From Incurvaria masculella (taxonomy: Eukaryota; Arthropoda; Insecta; Lepidoptera; Incurvariidae), in NCBI GenBank assembly GCA_946894095.1, contig OX335653.1, positions 5,647,001 to 5,711,000 on the forward strand: a stretch of DNA of 64,000 nt. The letters are read 5' to 3'. Made by a program: the position numbers and the translations under genes. Positions 10,593 to 21,308 of the stretch are shown here, one piece after another. Every line of letters starts with the position of its first letter. Within the stretch, counting starts at the first letter, position 1. The notes beneath the pieces were generated by a model, which saw nothing but the letters and a program-made list of their open reading frames with translations, made no database searches and was not told the DNA's origin.

Positions 10593-11079
10593 CAGCTCGT
10601 AGTCTAGGAGCTAGCGGACTTGCCTTTCATTCGAGGGGTCTGGGTAGAAATCCTCGCCCCGTTCATACACCACTTTCTTTCTCTTTCTTAGTTTGATGAG
10701 TGCATTTCGTTACCAATGCGAGCTGTTTCATTGTTCGGAACCCATGTAAAACTGTAGATCCCCTTCCCCTAGTAGGGTTGGGTTACACCCGCCCGAGTTG
10801 GTACCGGAACGGTTGGTGGTAATTGGATGAAACTATGGTTGAAGCGGCAATTAAAAATGTTTTTTTTTTTTTATTATTTATTTTAACACATCTTGAAATT
10901 ACACACAGTCTCGGTTGGCAAAAAAAAATAACAAATCACAATAGTACAAGTTACTACATAAAGCATGAATCCCGTGGAGGGCAAAATCAAATTGTCCACC
11001 TAATTCTAAACCTAATTCTTATTGGTCTAATATCAGTTGTCTGGTAATAGCCCTCCACATGTCAGGTTCCATAAAAAAA
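10593..11079 (+). mobile_element. SINE with tRNA(Glu)-like head, interrupted
   Basis: The head starts CAGCTCGTAGTCTAGG with a CTTTCAT anticodon-loop region and GGGTAGAAATCC in the B-box position. The body follows to the poly-A end at 11071-11078. A LINE-tail-like insertion occupies about 10858-10985, and part of the body after it is deleted. Confidence 0.75.
10858..10985 (-). mobile_element. short LINE-tail insertion inside the SINE
   Basis: It begins with a poly-T run (10859-10872, a poly-A tail on the minus strand) and then TTATTTATTTTAACACA. It resembles insertions in the same SINE region at 22204-22395 and next to a SINE at 34080-34130. Confidence 0.5.
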
Positions 11080-11365
11080 TTCTGGGTCGCAATCCGCCGC
11101 ACGTACCTCAAAGCGATCCAGCTAGAAAGACGAGTGTGTGTGTGTGAAGTGGTCAAGCGCGATGCTCGTGTTATTGTTGCGGTGTGGTATGCCAAATGGC
11201 AACGTGGACTCGGGTTCACGACGCCCACGGGCTCGCTGGCCGCGCGCGGGGGCGACCACCGCCTTCGCCCCCGCCGCGCCCGATACCGATACTACGTAAA
11301 TAGCACTCTTATAGCGCGGCGCGTCCATACGTGTGCCCTGTAAACCGTCGTAGAACCACATAATA
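11080..11365. other. unassigned, GC-rich centre
   Basis: A GC-rich block is present at about 11210-11290. Frames on both strands overlap it and have no recognisable domain. Confidence 0.35.
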
Positions 11366-11367
11366 TA

Positions 11368-12194
11368 CAGGGTGTTAACGGAGGTATGGTCCAAACGTGG
11401 TAACCACTAGACTAGGAGGTCGCGACAAAAATGGTAACGATAACGTAAATGGCTGAAACTGGGTTCACGGGATAAAGTGCAACCCTCTCAAGCTAAATGT
11501 GTCAGTCTGCCTGTTCCAAGTGGTTGCGTTACTTAGATAAGGCGCCTGAAAAAGTAGTTATGGTGACAAAAAATACATATGATAAGGTGAATGGATGCAA
11601 ATGACGAAGCATGAAAGTATCAATACATACTTGCCTAGCAATACAAAAACTGAACAAATCTTTGGTTGAATTTAGTAGTTATAGGCGATTTAGTTTACGG
11701 ATATAACTTTAGGTATATTTAACTATTTAATTAAGTAACCGTCTGGTTATTGTTGTATAATTAATAGGTATCAATGTTTCCAGATAATCAGTATATTCAT
11801 CAGCAGGTACATACCAGCATCTATTTTATATAGCCAATCTACAAAAAGCAACCACTTGGCACGGGCAGACCGACATATTTAGCATCAGAGGGTTGGTCTC
11901 TAACATATAAACCCAGATTCAGCCATTTACCTTATCGTGACCAAAAATTTCGTGACCTCCCGGAATATACGTGTTCCTTGACATATCTGGAGCAAAAAAG
12001 GTAGATAAAAATTGTTTGTACGACTGAAAAAAAAATCGTCCTCACCATACATTTTGTGTGTAGGTATTTACAAAAATGTATGGGAATGCCATTTTTTTTT
12101 AAGTTGGACAACAAATTGTCTTCTACCTGTTTTGCTCCAAATATGTCAAGGAATACGTGGATAGCTTTTGGATCATACCTCTGTTAACACCCTT
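11368..12194. mobile_element. composite TIR transposon flanked by TA
   Basis: Terminal inverted repeats GGGTGTTAACGGAGGTATGG (left) and its near-complement (right, 12160-12194) share about 24 of 27 positions. TA flanks both ends (11366-11367, 12195-12196), so a Tc1/mariner-type non-autonomous element is likely. Inside are two further palindromes: a pair at about 11410-11555 and 11830-11965, and a pair at about 11975-12010 and 12115-12155 (GCAAAAAAGGTAGA / TCTACCTGTTTTGC). This suggests elements nested in elements. No transposase frame. Confidence 0.7.
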
Positions 12195-12199
12195 TATTT

Positions 12200-12435
12200 A
12201 GGATTGCATCCAGTAGCTCAACTCCATACAAAGACTCTATTTCGTCCACCTCCATCAGGCACATTTAGCTTGTATGGGCTCTAAGCTAGTTTCGCCGTGC
12301 TGAACTGTGGCGAATGGTCCTTCGAAGTCATCTCTTTTTAACACGCTTGTTAAAAGACAGAACCAGCAGTGCTCCGCCAATATTGAAGTGATAACCCCGA
12401 CACTCGATTGAGAGAAGGTATTAATCTAAAAAATC
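12200..12435. other. unassigned sequence
   Basis: Nothing recognised. Confidence 0.4.
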
Positions 12436-12680
12436 GCCTGCCCCTACTAGGTAGTAGGGTTTAAGCCCGCCCGGGTTGGTACCATCGCATTGGATGAAAA
12501 GATGGTCGAAGCGGCAATTAAAAATTGTTCGTGCCTTCCATCCAGTTCAATGTAGCCGTGCTAATAAAGGGAAGGTCCTGGCATGGCACCTAATTCCTTC
12601 GGGAATGTGGTGTATTAGGCTAATATCATAACGGTAGTTGTGTGGTATAAGCCATCCATGTCAGGTCGCATAAATAAAAA
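12436..12680 (+). mobile_element. SINE body, 5'-truncated
   Basis: It starts within the CCCCTACTAGGTAGTAGGG block and runs to GTCAGGTCGCATAAATAAAAAA. It is one of the least diverged body copies. No head. Confidence 0.85.
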
Positions 12681-12965
12681 ACCGAAAACAAAATTGTGTC
12701 TCGTCGTTTGAATGTCTTCCTGAAGACTGAATATTTCAGCTTGACAATACAGTAAATGAACGCGTTTGGACGCGCCATTATGTGATTTGAATCGCGGTAG
12801 TTTGAAATCTCCGCGTGCATCTCGCTGCTGGTCCGGCCGCGCCGTTAGTTGATTCGGGCTCTTCGAAGAGAATCGATTTTTTTAAGTGTTAGATGGAACT
12901 TTTATGACGGGGTCATAATCTGTATATTTTCGAAGGTTACGTTAACATTTATTTATTGTAAATCG

Positions 12966-14264
12966 TACGAGGGTGGATCATAAAGTTTTTGGAATCACAT
13001 ACTTCTAACAGATATTTTGAGGGTAGTCTGTAATGAAAGTGACCAGTCACTATTGTAGTGTATTGACGTAAAATATAATTCAGCTATGGTTTAAAGTTCT
13101 TAAGAAATTTAATTTTTAATTTAAGTGGTCGCCAAAATTTACGAAGTATGGAGAAAAACTAAATGTGTGCGGTTATAAAGTACCTGTTTCTGAAAAACAT
13201 TTCTGCTAAGAATTTTTTTCTGGATATGCAGCAACCATTAGGGGACAGTGCACCACCTTTTTCCCCCGTTGCTTACTGGATATCTGATTTCAAACGTAGC
13301 AGATCGAGCTGTGAAGATGACGCCCACTCTGGACACCCGTCCTCCTCCCTCACAGAAGAAAAGGTCCAAAAAGTGGAAAAAAATGTCTTGGAAGACAGAC
13401 GAGTTGCAATAAACCACCTCTCAGAGACCCTAAAGATTAGTTATAGCAGCGGTAAAAAAAAATTTACAGATGTTTTGAACTTTAAAAAAGTGTCAGCAAG
13501 ATGGGTACCACGAATGCTCACTGACGAGAACAAGAAGCAACGTCTTGACATTTCTAAGCGGAATCTTGACATCTTTCAAGAAGATCCTAAACTCTTCTTA
13601 GGTATTTTTGTAACCATAGATGAAACATGGGTGCACCACTTCAATACCGAGACGAAACGACAAAGCATGTACCGGAAACGACCGTCTTCTCCTCCCATGA
13701 AGAAATTTCGTGTTGCTGCGACTGCATGCAAAGTTATGGCCTCTGTGTTCTAGGAGGTTGAAGGAATTCTCCTAATTGCCTACTTGCCTAAAGGTTTATC
13801 AATTCCCGGTTCATATTAGGCAGCTTTAATCGCGAAATTGCGAGATACCATTAAAGAAAAACGACGAGGAAAGTTGACGTTCGGCGTGCTGAATCATCAA
13901 AACAAAGCGCCCGCTCACAGATCTGTAATCGCCCCCACTGCAATCAGTGATGCTGGCTTCGACCTTTATGAGCACATGCCATATTTACTGGAGTTAGTCC
14001 CCAGTGATTGTCATGTATTTCGAAAATTGATAGCAAATCTCAGTGGAACCCAATTCGAGAATATCGACGGGGTCATGCCTGATGTGGAGGACGTTTTCGA
14101 GGCTCATGAACAATATTTTTTTAAGGATGGAATAATCAATCTAGAAAAGCGGTATACTAAGTGTATCGAATTAGAAGGAGATTATGTAGAAAACAAAATT
14201 ACGTTTCAATCAAATTTTCATTGTTTTCATGGTCATTCCAAAAACTTTATGATCCACCCTCGTA
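12966..14264 (+). mobile_element. mariner element 1 (non-autonomous, intact TIRs)
   Basis: A 1295 bp element (12968-14262) sits between TA dinucleotides at 12966-12967 and 14263-14264. The first 28 bp from CGAGGGTGGATCATAAAG are perfectly repeated in inverted orientation at the right end. It encodes a broken mariner transposase. Length, TA target and coding content all fit the mariner family. Confidence 0.92.
13148..14230 (+). pseudogene. decayed mariner transposase
   Basis: Mariner transposases cut and paste DNA flanked by their TIRs. They combine an N-terminal helix-turn-helix pair with a DD34D catalytic domain. The translation shows family blocks in order: SCEDDAHSGHP, SARWVPRMLT (the WVPHEL-type linker), VTIDETWVHHF (first catalytic Asp retained), KVMASVF, HQNKAPAH and a C-terminal CIELEGDYVE. 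The second catalytic Asp of the H-D-N-A motif is Asn here, and the SPDLAPSD block is damaged. In-frame stops lie near 13157, 13751 and 13818, so this copy cannot make an active enzyme. The two longest open pieces are 13163-13753 and 13838-14281, the latter running past the TIR. Confidence 0.9.
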
Positions 14265-14358
14265 ATAATCGTAACTTATAGATATTGCTGTGCGATAGCA
14301 AGGTAGAGTTGGAGCAGCAAACCAAACTGGCAGCGTAGCCACGTTTTAGTGATATCAG

Positions 14359-15059
14359 TCAGTCAGTCAGTCAGCGTGTTTGCGTCCACTGCTGGACATA
14401 CGCCTCTCCAATTTTTCTCCAGTCCTCCCGGCCCTCAGCGGTACGGAACCACTGCTTTCCGCCGACGCACTTGATGTCGTCGTCCCACCTGGCGGGTGGT
14501 CTTCCCACACTCCGTTTTCCTGTCCACGGCCGCCAGTGCAGGACACGGTTACTCCAACGGTTGTCGTCTCTTCGGCTGACGTGACCACCCCACTGCCATT
14601 TGAGCTTAGCCACCCGGTGTCCAATATCGACTACTTTGGTACGTCGGCGGATTGCCTCGTTACGCACCATATCCCGTAGCGATATTCCCAGCATGGCTCG
14701 CTCCATTGCTCGCTGGGCAACTTTTAACCTTTGGACAACGGCGACCGTCAGAGTCCACGTTTCACATCCGTACGTCATAACCGGGAGGACGCACTGGTCA
14801 TATATTCGGGTCTTTAGATTTTGCGGGAGGTCAGACCTCAGCGCGAATTTTAGCTTTCCGAAGGCAGCCCAACCCAGTTGAATCCGTCGCTCAACCTCCT
14901 TAGTCAGTCCTTGTCTACCAAGCCGCAGAATTTGACCGAGATATACGTACTCTTCAACCTGTTCGATCACTTCTCCGGCGATAACGATTTGTCCTCCTGT
15001 CATACCCTCGGTCGCCATGACCTTGGTTTTGTCCCGGTTCATCAAGGCGCTTATCAGTG
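14359..15059 (-). mobile_element. RTE-type LINE, 5'-truncated, with 10-bp target duplication
   Basis: The insertion is bracketed by GTGATATCAG at 14349-14358 and again at 15060-15069. On the minus strand it contains the C-terminal part of a reverse transcriptase and ends in a short (TGAC)n tail, seen as CAGT repeats at 14357-14374. Truncation at about 15055 is typical of target-primed reverse transcription. Confidence 0.9.
14371..15056 (-). pseudogene. RTE LINE ORF2, C-terminal reverse transcriptase fragment
   Basis: The frame is open for about 228 codons of LINE sequence and shows RTE-clade landmarks. These are MNRDKTKVM, a YLGQ turn, RRIQLGWAAFGKL, the VLPVMTYGCETW block, RAMLGISLRDMVRNEAIRRR, and a C-terminal GRPPARWDDDIK with WTQTR at the end. 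The polymerase active site (the FADD box) and the endonuclease lie upstream and are missing, so it is a dead 5'-truncated copy. The upstream 18 or so codons of the open frame belong to the flanking repeat, not to the LINE. Confidence 0.9.
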
Positions 15060-15284
15060 GTGATATCAGTTCGCTTACTAATTCGCGACGCGCAACATTG
15101 AACGTTCTTTGCACTACATTGCGTCCTGTGCACTTCTTACGTATCGTTGAAACTCGAGAATATCAGGAGTGAATGAATTCGTAAGCGATCTGACTGGCCA
15201 GCGCCACCGTCAAAGTATGTATTATCATTAAAACGTGGCTCCGCTGCCGCTATACGGATTAGTCTCGGTCGCACCTTCCTTACG

Positions 15285-17262
15285 CGGTTGTAAGATACCT
15301 CCTTGTATCGATTGCGCCCAGACATGACACATACAAATAAAACAAGTTGCAAAATATGTATTCTTAATACGGATGCTTTGGTTTTTTTTTTTACGCGATA
15401 TATTAAAAGTTTCCCCGACTTAATCTATTTAAATTAATGCTTGCATTGATAAAAATGTATAATACATTCAATTCGGTGACATGATTTAAACTTTTCCAGC
15501 TGAATACATTTGGATAAAGAGAGAATAATTCATTGTAAGTCAACTTCTATCGTGGGCGAGACAGATTGATCACCCTCCGTGTAAGCACTTATACTTTCTC
15601 GAAATTGAACATAACCTCTGCAATTTCTACGTTTTCACTTTTCTTAGCATAATGACAAACTATGATCTCGCCATTTTTGGTGGCTCCCATCTATCGTGTG
15701 TGCAGAATCAACGACCCTTTATTAATGTCCTCCTAGTTGTCGGATATGGTCGCGTCTCGTGCATCACCGTCGGGGCGTGGGCGACTGTTGCCTTCTCCGG
15801 CGATCTTTACGCAATCCGATATTCGCGTATCGCGTAAACTCCGGATCACTTTTGTTTTCTAGCGAAATTTCCAACGACGACATTGCCGAGCTGCGCCTTG
15901 GCCTTGATTCCTATCGCCTGCCCAATGACTCTCTCCGCCGATTGGACACTTGCGTATGTTTTTGTCAAACAGTGGTAGTATTTTGCAATCCGGTTTGCGA
16001 ATCTCCATTGCTTGCTAATGAAATGAGCGCGGTGTCAGTACTGTAGGTGTATCGTATGCGGTTTCGCTTTTAACTTTCTATCTTTGTGCTATGTGGATGT
16101 TTGCATTATTATAATTTTCTTACATAACAATCAACACAGTATACATTTCTCGCTGCCTACATTTCTTCATTAATGCTCTTCGAACTTTTAATTTTACCTT
16201 TAATTTAACTTTAACTCCGTACATGACCTATCTGGTTATGATAATTGTTTCTCGGCCGTCCGGGCATGTCAATTGCTCTTTTTCAGTAATTATTTCATCA
16301 CTTACTAGCTCCACGCATCCAAACCATCTTATACCATTTTCTATCTTTGTCATCAACATATCTTTTAGATTACAATTATCTATTATCGCACTTTTTCGTA
16401 TCACGTCGTGCAACCCCACGCCTCATAGTTTCCTTAAATAACTGCAGCATGTATACTACACTCGTGCTTGTTTTTCTTACCCAGTCTCGCCATCTTGGGT
16501 TAGTATTGGCACCAGAGTGTTAATGGGGGATAATTCGATGAAATGATGGAGTTAATTCGCTCCATTCTGTACAAATCAGAAGTGGATGTCAAATATTCAT
16601 AAAAGATCAAATGTTACGACATAAACACTTCTCATTCGTGCAGGATTGATCGAATTAACTCTTTATTATTTATCACGTTTTTCGCGGGTTACCCTCTAAG
16701 CACACTCTTATGAACGGCAAAGTTTGTGTAATAACCTAGCTTTTCATAAAATAGTTCATCATCATTCACTCTTTTCCCGGTCGTCATTTATAATTTCATG
16801 TTGATTTCCTATATATATTTGGAAATATACATGACTCACATGATCACCTATCATGCTGGCAATGATAGGTGATCATGCAATTTATCACTCCGAGCTGTGA
16901 CCTCGGTTGTCGGAGAGGACTCTAAAAACGTACTAACCCACATTATGAGGTGTCAGTTCTTTGTTTTACCGTGCCCTGCTTGTAATAAGGAAAGGAGTCT
17001 GCCCATATAATTATTGTAGCCACGGCTGGAGCTCCGTGACGCACAAAGGATCCGTCTGTCAGCGTTTTATTCGTTGTTATTCGAAGGAAATGTTCACATT
17101 TGAATTTCCTACGATCGCCCCGTAGCATTTACATAAAAGTCAAACCTTGACTTTTAGTTTACTTGATTTGTTAAAGTTAACATGCCGTATTCTTATGTTT
17201 GCAGTCCTTTGTGGCTCCGCGCAATTCTGTACAGCAGAATTTTAGCACCTCTACTAATTATA
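15285..17262. other. unassigned region of about 2 kb
   Basis: No repeat family or supported gene. Short frames at 15652-16046 and 16223-16441 have no recognisable domain. It contains the perfect hairpin listed separately. Confidence 0.4.
16839..16877. repeat. perfect 16-bp inverted repeat (hairpin)
   Basis: CATGATCACCTATCAT is followed by a 7-base loop (GCTGGCA) and its exact complement. No flanking duplication or family membership was recognised. Function unknown. Confidence 0.8.
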
Positions 17263-17263
17263 A

Positions 17264-18546
17264 TAGGTCGGGGAAAAAGTCTTTTCGCATTATAGTATGT
17301 ATGAACTTGTAATAAAATCTCTTTGGCTATACTATTTGTATCTGGCTGGTTTTGGTATCATTGAAAGTTTAAATTTTAAAGAACATAATTCCAAATTCAA
17401 ATTAGGAAAATGTGTGATTCTCATTTGTTTTTCGTACTGTCAAAATGAGTGAATCTAATGAAGAAATTCGATACATTTTAAAATTTTACTACAAAAAAGG
17501 TAAAAATGCAACGCAAGCCGCGAAAAAAATTTGCGATGTTTATGGACCTAGTGCAGTGTCTGTGAGAGTAGCACAAATTTGGTTTCAGCGTTTTCAATCC
17601 GGAAATTTTGATGTCAAAGATGCACGTCGCTCTGGTCGCCCTATTACGGATAAAATGGATGCCATTTTTGAAAAAGTGGAGCAAGATCGGCATATCAGTA
17701 GTTACGACGTAGCTGAAGAACTAGGAATTGACCACAAAACAGTTTTGGCGCATTTGAAAAAAACTGGGTACACAAAAAAGCTCGATATTTGGGTACCTCA
17801 CGAGCTCACTGAAAGAAACCTAATGAACCGTGTACTCATTTGTGATTCTTTATTACGACGTAATGAAACCGAACCATTTTTGAAGAAGCTGATAACTGGT
17901 GATGAAAAGTGGATCACGTACGACAAGAACGTGCGAAAAAGGTCGTGGTCAAAGGCCGGTCAAGCTTCACAGACTGTGGCGAAACCCGGGTTAACTCGCA
18001 ACAAGGTGATGCTGTGTGTGTGGTGGGATTGGAAGGGCATTATTCATTATGAGCTGTTACCACCAGGCAGGACCATCGATTCTGAACTCTACTGCGAACA
18101 ACTGATGAGATTAAAGCAAGAAGTTGAGAGAAAGCGGCCGGAATTAATTAACAGAAGGGGTGTGGTTTTTCATCATGATAACGCTAGACCTCACACATCT
18201 TTAGCCACTCAGCAAAAACTAAGAGAGTTTGGCTGGGAGGTGTTAATGCATCCGCCGTATAGTCCTGACCTTGCACCTTCAGATTTCCACCTGTTTAGGT
18301 CTCTTCAGAATTCTTTAGGCAGTGTCAGGTTAACATCACGAGAGGACTGCCAAAACCACTTGTCGCGGTATATTGATCAGAAGTCCCAATATTTCTATAG
18401 CAATGGGATCATGTCCCTACCTACAAGATGGCAAAAAGTTATCGAACAAAATGGTACCTACATACTTTAGTTAAATGTAAATAAACCATATTAAAAAATG
18501 TGTTGAATTTTCTTAAAAAATGCGAAGAAACTTTTTCCCCAACCTA
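17264..18546 (+). mobile_element. mariner element 2, apparently complete
   Basis: A 1279 bp element (17266-18544) lies between TA dinucleotides (17264-17265, 18545-18546). The TIRs start GGTCGGGGAAAAAGT on the left and GGTTGGGGAAAAAGT on the right, matching at 22 of 25 positions. It contains one uninterrupted 341-codon transposase frame and an AATAAA at 18479-18484. All parts expected of an autonomous mariner are present. Confidence 0.95.
17445..18470 (+). CDS. mariner transposase, intact (DD34D)
   Basis: This enzyme would bind the flanking TIRs and catalyse cut-and-paste transposition into TA sites. The 341-residue length is normal for mariner (about 340-350). An N-terminal helix-turn-helix region covers about residues 1-110 (WFQRFQSGNFDV near 46-57). 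The WVPHEL linker motif is at 116-121. The catalytic triad is D153 (GDEKW), D245 (FHHDNARPH) and D280 (SPDLAPSDFHLF), with exactly 34 residues between the last two. No stop or frameshift occurs. The start ATG is the first in frame, about 180 bp inside the left TIR. Motifs look closer to mauritiana/cecropia-type mariners than to Himar, but I cannot assign a subfamily by eye. It may be a recent, possibly active copy. Confidence 0.95.
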   Translation: MSESNEEIRYILKFYYKKGKNATQAAKKICDVYGPSAVSVRVAQIWFQRFQSGNFDVKDARRSGRPITDKMDAIFEKVEQDRHISSYDVAEELGIDHKTVLAHLKKTGYTKKLDIWVPHELTERNLMNRVLICDSLLRRNETEPFLKKLITGDEKWITYDKNVRKRSWSKAGQASQTVAKPGLTRNKVMLCVWWDWKGIIHYELLPPGRTIDSELYCEQLMRLKQEVERKRPELINRRGVVFHHDNARPHTSLATQQKLREFGWEVLMHPPYSPDLAPSDFHLFRSLQNSLGSVRLTSREDCQNHLSRYIDQKSQYFYSNGIMSLPTRWQKVIEQNGTYIL

Positions 18547-18549
18547 ATA

Positions 18550-19845
18550 TATCTGCGAAGGTCCGCATATAATTTCTCGTGGAAGCTCGGTTCTGGCTTT
18601 AAAGATAAAGTTGCAGCGTCCATCGACCACGTCCGTTATTTTTGCAATTTAATGAGCTCTTATACCTCCGCAATTCTTAGTCATTAGCTTAATGTGCGGA
18701 GTCGTCTGTACATTCTGGGTCATTAGAATATGCCAAGCCAACTGTGTTACTGAACTTGTACTGGATCAATTCAAAATAATCGATAGAGCACGCCTCGTTC
18801 CTCCCACGCGCTTTCCTCTCGGTGCCGATTCAACAGCAATTACTGTCTCCTTTCTAATCTTACATTCGGGTCGTAACTGTCACGACGACCCCAAATCTAA
18901 CGTATGAGTCCGTTTGGCGTCGGATGTGGATCATCCGAGGGAGTCGGCGACAGCGATGGGACATTCCGGTTCCAGGGAGGAATGTGTTCCCGTTCCTACT
19001 ACACATGTTCGGAACTACCTCCGGAATGAAAGTTCAATGTTAATTCGAGAACCTGGAAAAGTTGGTTATCATTTCACTCAGAAATTGTTAGAAATAAAAA
19101 AAATACTTTGTCGTACGGCATCTCCACAACGATCTAGAATTTCTATTATATACGGCATGTATTTTATTATGTTTTCATAAGGAGTGAGAATAGGAATTGA
19201 AGTTGGAAAGAGGCTGCTTAGGAGTGTTCAAAGCAGTCATGAACGCAGAGGAGGCGCGTTTTCGGAATGGGGTGGACTCTTTACGACCCATCACGATCGG
19301 CTACCGCTCTCTCGAGGATTGGACAAATGTATCCGCTCGTTGTCGGACGCTCGGGTGACAGTGTCTCCGGCGTGATTGTGACCTATTGCCGGTGTCCCAG
19401 GCAGGAATGAATCCCCTCTAAAAGTGAACCCCTGTTTACAGTAATTTGACACTAATTATGTCGTTTTATGATCGTAAATCAAGTTGAATACCAAACAAGG
19501 CGGCCGACAAAGTGAATGGGAGGTAGATTCGAGTGCTTCGAGTTGTATAAACAAAACCGAGACGCGTCACCGCCGCTCCATTGACAAACTGCCATAATTG
19601 TAGTAGGAAGGTACATACTCTTTTATGACATTTGTTTCTAGTAATGCCTTTTGCGACGCATTTCCAAACGAGATTTTCTCTTTAATTTAAGATTCCGAAT
19701 AAAAAAACAAATTCCAAGACGTCTTGATAATAGAGTGAGTGACTCGCAGCTCACGGGCGTAGGGATTTACTTTTGATGCCAGGTTCATGAGTTCGACCGG
19801 TGATGCCTGACTCTCTTTTTGATGTTTTTTCATGTTTTTTGTATG
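18550..19845. other. unassigned region
   Basis: No gene is supported. The segment 19386-19440 (CCGGTGTCCCAGGCAGGAATG, then AATCCCC) matches 36825-36895 in reverse, so a low-copy repeat is present. The rest is unrecognised. Confidence 0.4.
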
Positions 19846-19849
19846 TAAA

Positions 19850-20203
19850 TGGACATGGATGGTTAATACTAAATTGACCGTCAGATATTAGCCTAACACA
19901 CCACATGGGAACTATGTGCCATGCCAGGACCTACCTTATATTGCTCGTCTACATTGAATTGAATGGAAAACATGGCCAATTTTCATTGCCGCTTCGACCA
20001 TCGTTCATTCAATGCGATGGTACCGCCGTTAACCTTACCACCTAGTAAGTAAGGGACCTACAGCTTTACGTGTCATCCGAACCACGGCCAGCCTTAACGT
20101 TTTAAAATGGTCACCCATCCAAAATTTACCCGCTCACAGGTGACCAAGCTTATCGAATCGCAAGGCGTCGCGCCACTGGGCTGCCGAGGCTGACAAACAA
20201 TAT
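19850..20203 (-). mobile_element. SINE with 5S-type head
   Basis: On the minus strand it starts GTCAGCCTCGGCAGCCCAGTGG. It carries the 5S box C-like GGATGGGTGACC (20109-20120 on the plus strand), then the shared SINE body (CACCTAGTAA..., GCGGCAATG...) to the 3' end near 19850. The 5S box A region is more diverged here than in the copy at 43362-43743. Confidence 0.8.
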
Positions 20204-20395
20204 CAAATGTGTTCGATAAGTCCATTTCTTCACGAATTCGAATGTTTGCATGGTTCGGAATCAATTTAAAAGTTTAGGTCCCTTTACCCTACTAGGTGGT
20301 AGGTGTGTAAGCCCACCTGGGTTGGTACTATCGCATTAGATGAAAATATGGAAGAAGCGATAATGAACGACTGCCTGTGTTTTCCATCCATATTC

Positions 20396-21308
20396 CCCCA
20401 TGAAAGTCAGGGATTCATGTAGAAATGTCTTTAAAGATCTCGGAATAATGTCCCTCGCAAATAAGTATGTATATCAAAATATAATCTATGCAAAAAAAAC
20501 TATAGAATCGGCTACTCTTAATGCTGACATACATTCCCATAATACTAGAAATAAGTTTAATATACAATGTCCAAAACACAGACGAGCAAAGACTTCGAAG
20601 AGTTTTATTCACAACAGTGTTAGATTATACAATAAATTACCAGCAGTAATGAGAAATTTGCCCCTTAATGAATTTAAAAATAAAATTAAATCAGTTCTTC
20701 TTAGTAAAGTATATTATAATATAAGCGAAGCTCTTTCCGATAAAACTCTCTTTTGTGACTTAATATAATAAGAAGACAAGTACATAACTGTGTACCATAC
20801 AAAATTGTAAGACTTCTTTGACATAATACTACGCTGGTAGTATTTTTTATTTTTTATATATAAATACTTATTCTATATAATATATTGACTTGATACACGT
20901 CATTGGTATCAAACTTGACGAGGGCTTTATACACCTGACATAGGTTAAGTTGACGACGGCTTTTACACCAGAGTATACTTGTAATGCTATAAATTATATT
21001 AATTTATATAATTGAATTAGTAACTTTATTAGTTGTAAGTAACTTAAACTTAGGGTTGCTGTTTCTATTGTTCTTTGTTCTTTGCCTTACAACTGTTCTG
21101 CCAAGGAATTGTTTGGCAGTAGCATTTAGATCTAAGTATGTATTTCATAATTGTGGACGGAAAAATATGTTATGTAAACCCGTGAAGTTTCTTTGCGGGT
21201 TCTTCTTTACTGGGTTGATCGAATCCGCGGATCTTTGTGACGTAACTTGGTGTAGTTTGACTACCAAAAAGTTTAAATAAATGAAATGAAAAATGAAAAA
21301 AATGAAAA
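20396..21308 (+). mobile_element. LINE 3' end (C-terminus, UTR, A-rich tail)
   Basis: It contains the last 120 or so codons of a LINE ORF2, about 530 bp of 3' UTR, and an A-rich tail of AAATGAAA units (21280-21308). The UTR's last 170 bp recur at 410-530, 36487-36580 and 58418-58594, which defines the family and its 3' end. Confidence 0.8.
20400..20768 (+). pseudogene. LINE ORF2 C-terminal fragment (Jockey/CR1-like)
   Basis: An open frame of 122 codons with the features found after the reverse transcriptase domain of Jockey/CR1-group LINEs: HNTRNKFNI, a basic stretch, SFIHNSVRLYNKLP, LPLNEFKNKIKSVLL and a final aromatic-rich tail ending in CDLI. The catalytic domains are absent because the copy is 5'-truncated. 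The apparent ATG is an internal Met, not a real start. It lies inside a SINE, so it is a retrotransposon relic and not a host gene. Confidence 0.8.

Larger units (their letters stand above)
14310..15280. repeat. palindromic repeat family B, interrupted by an RTE LINE
   Basis: The left arm (GGCAGCGTAGCCACGTTTTA at 14328-14347) and the right arm (its inverse near 15222-15255) show a palindromic element. The interior 15060-15220 matches 4717-4885 in reverse. The LINE at 14359-15059 splits it at GTGATATCAG. Confidence 0.65.

Noticed and set aside
15652..16046. Overlapping 61- and 95-codon plus-strand ORFs
   Set aside because: No recognisable domain, no splice pair, and composition like the surrounding unique sequence.
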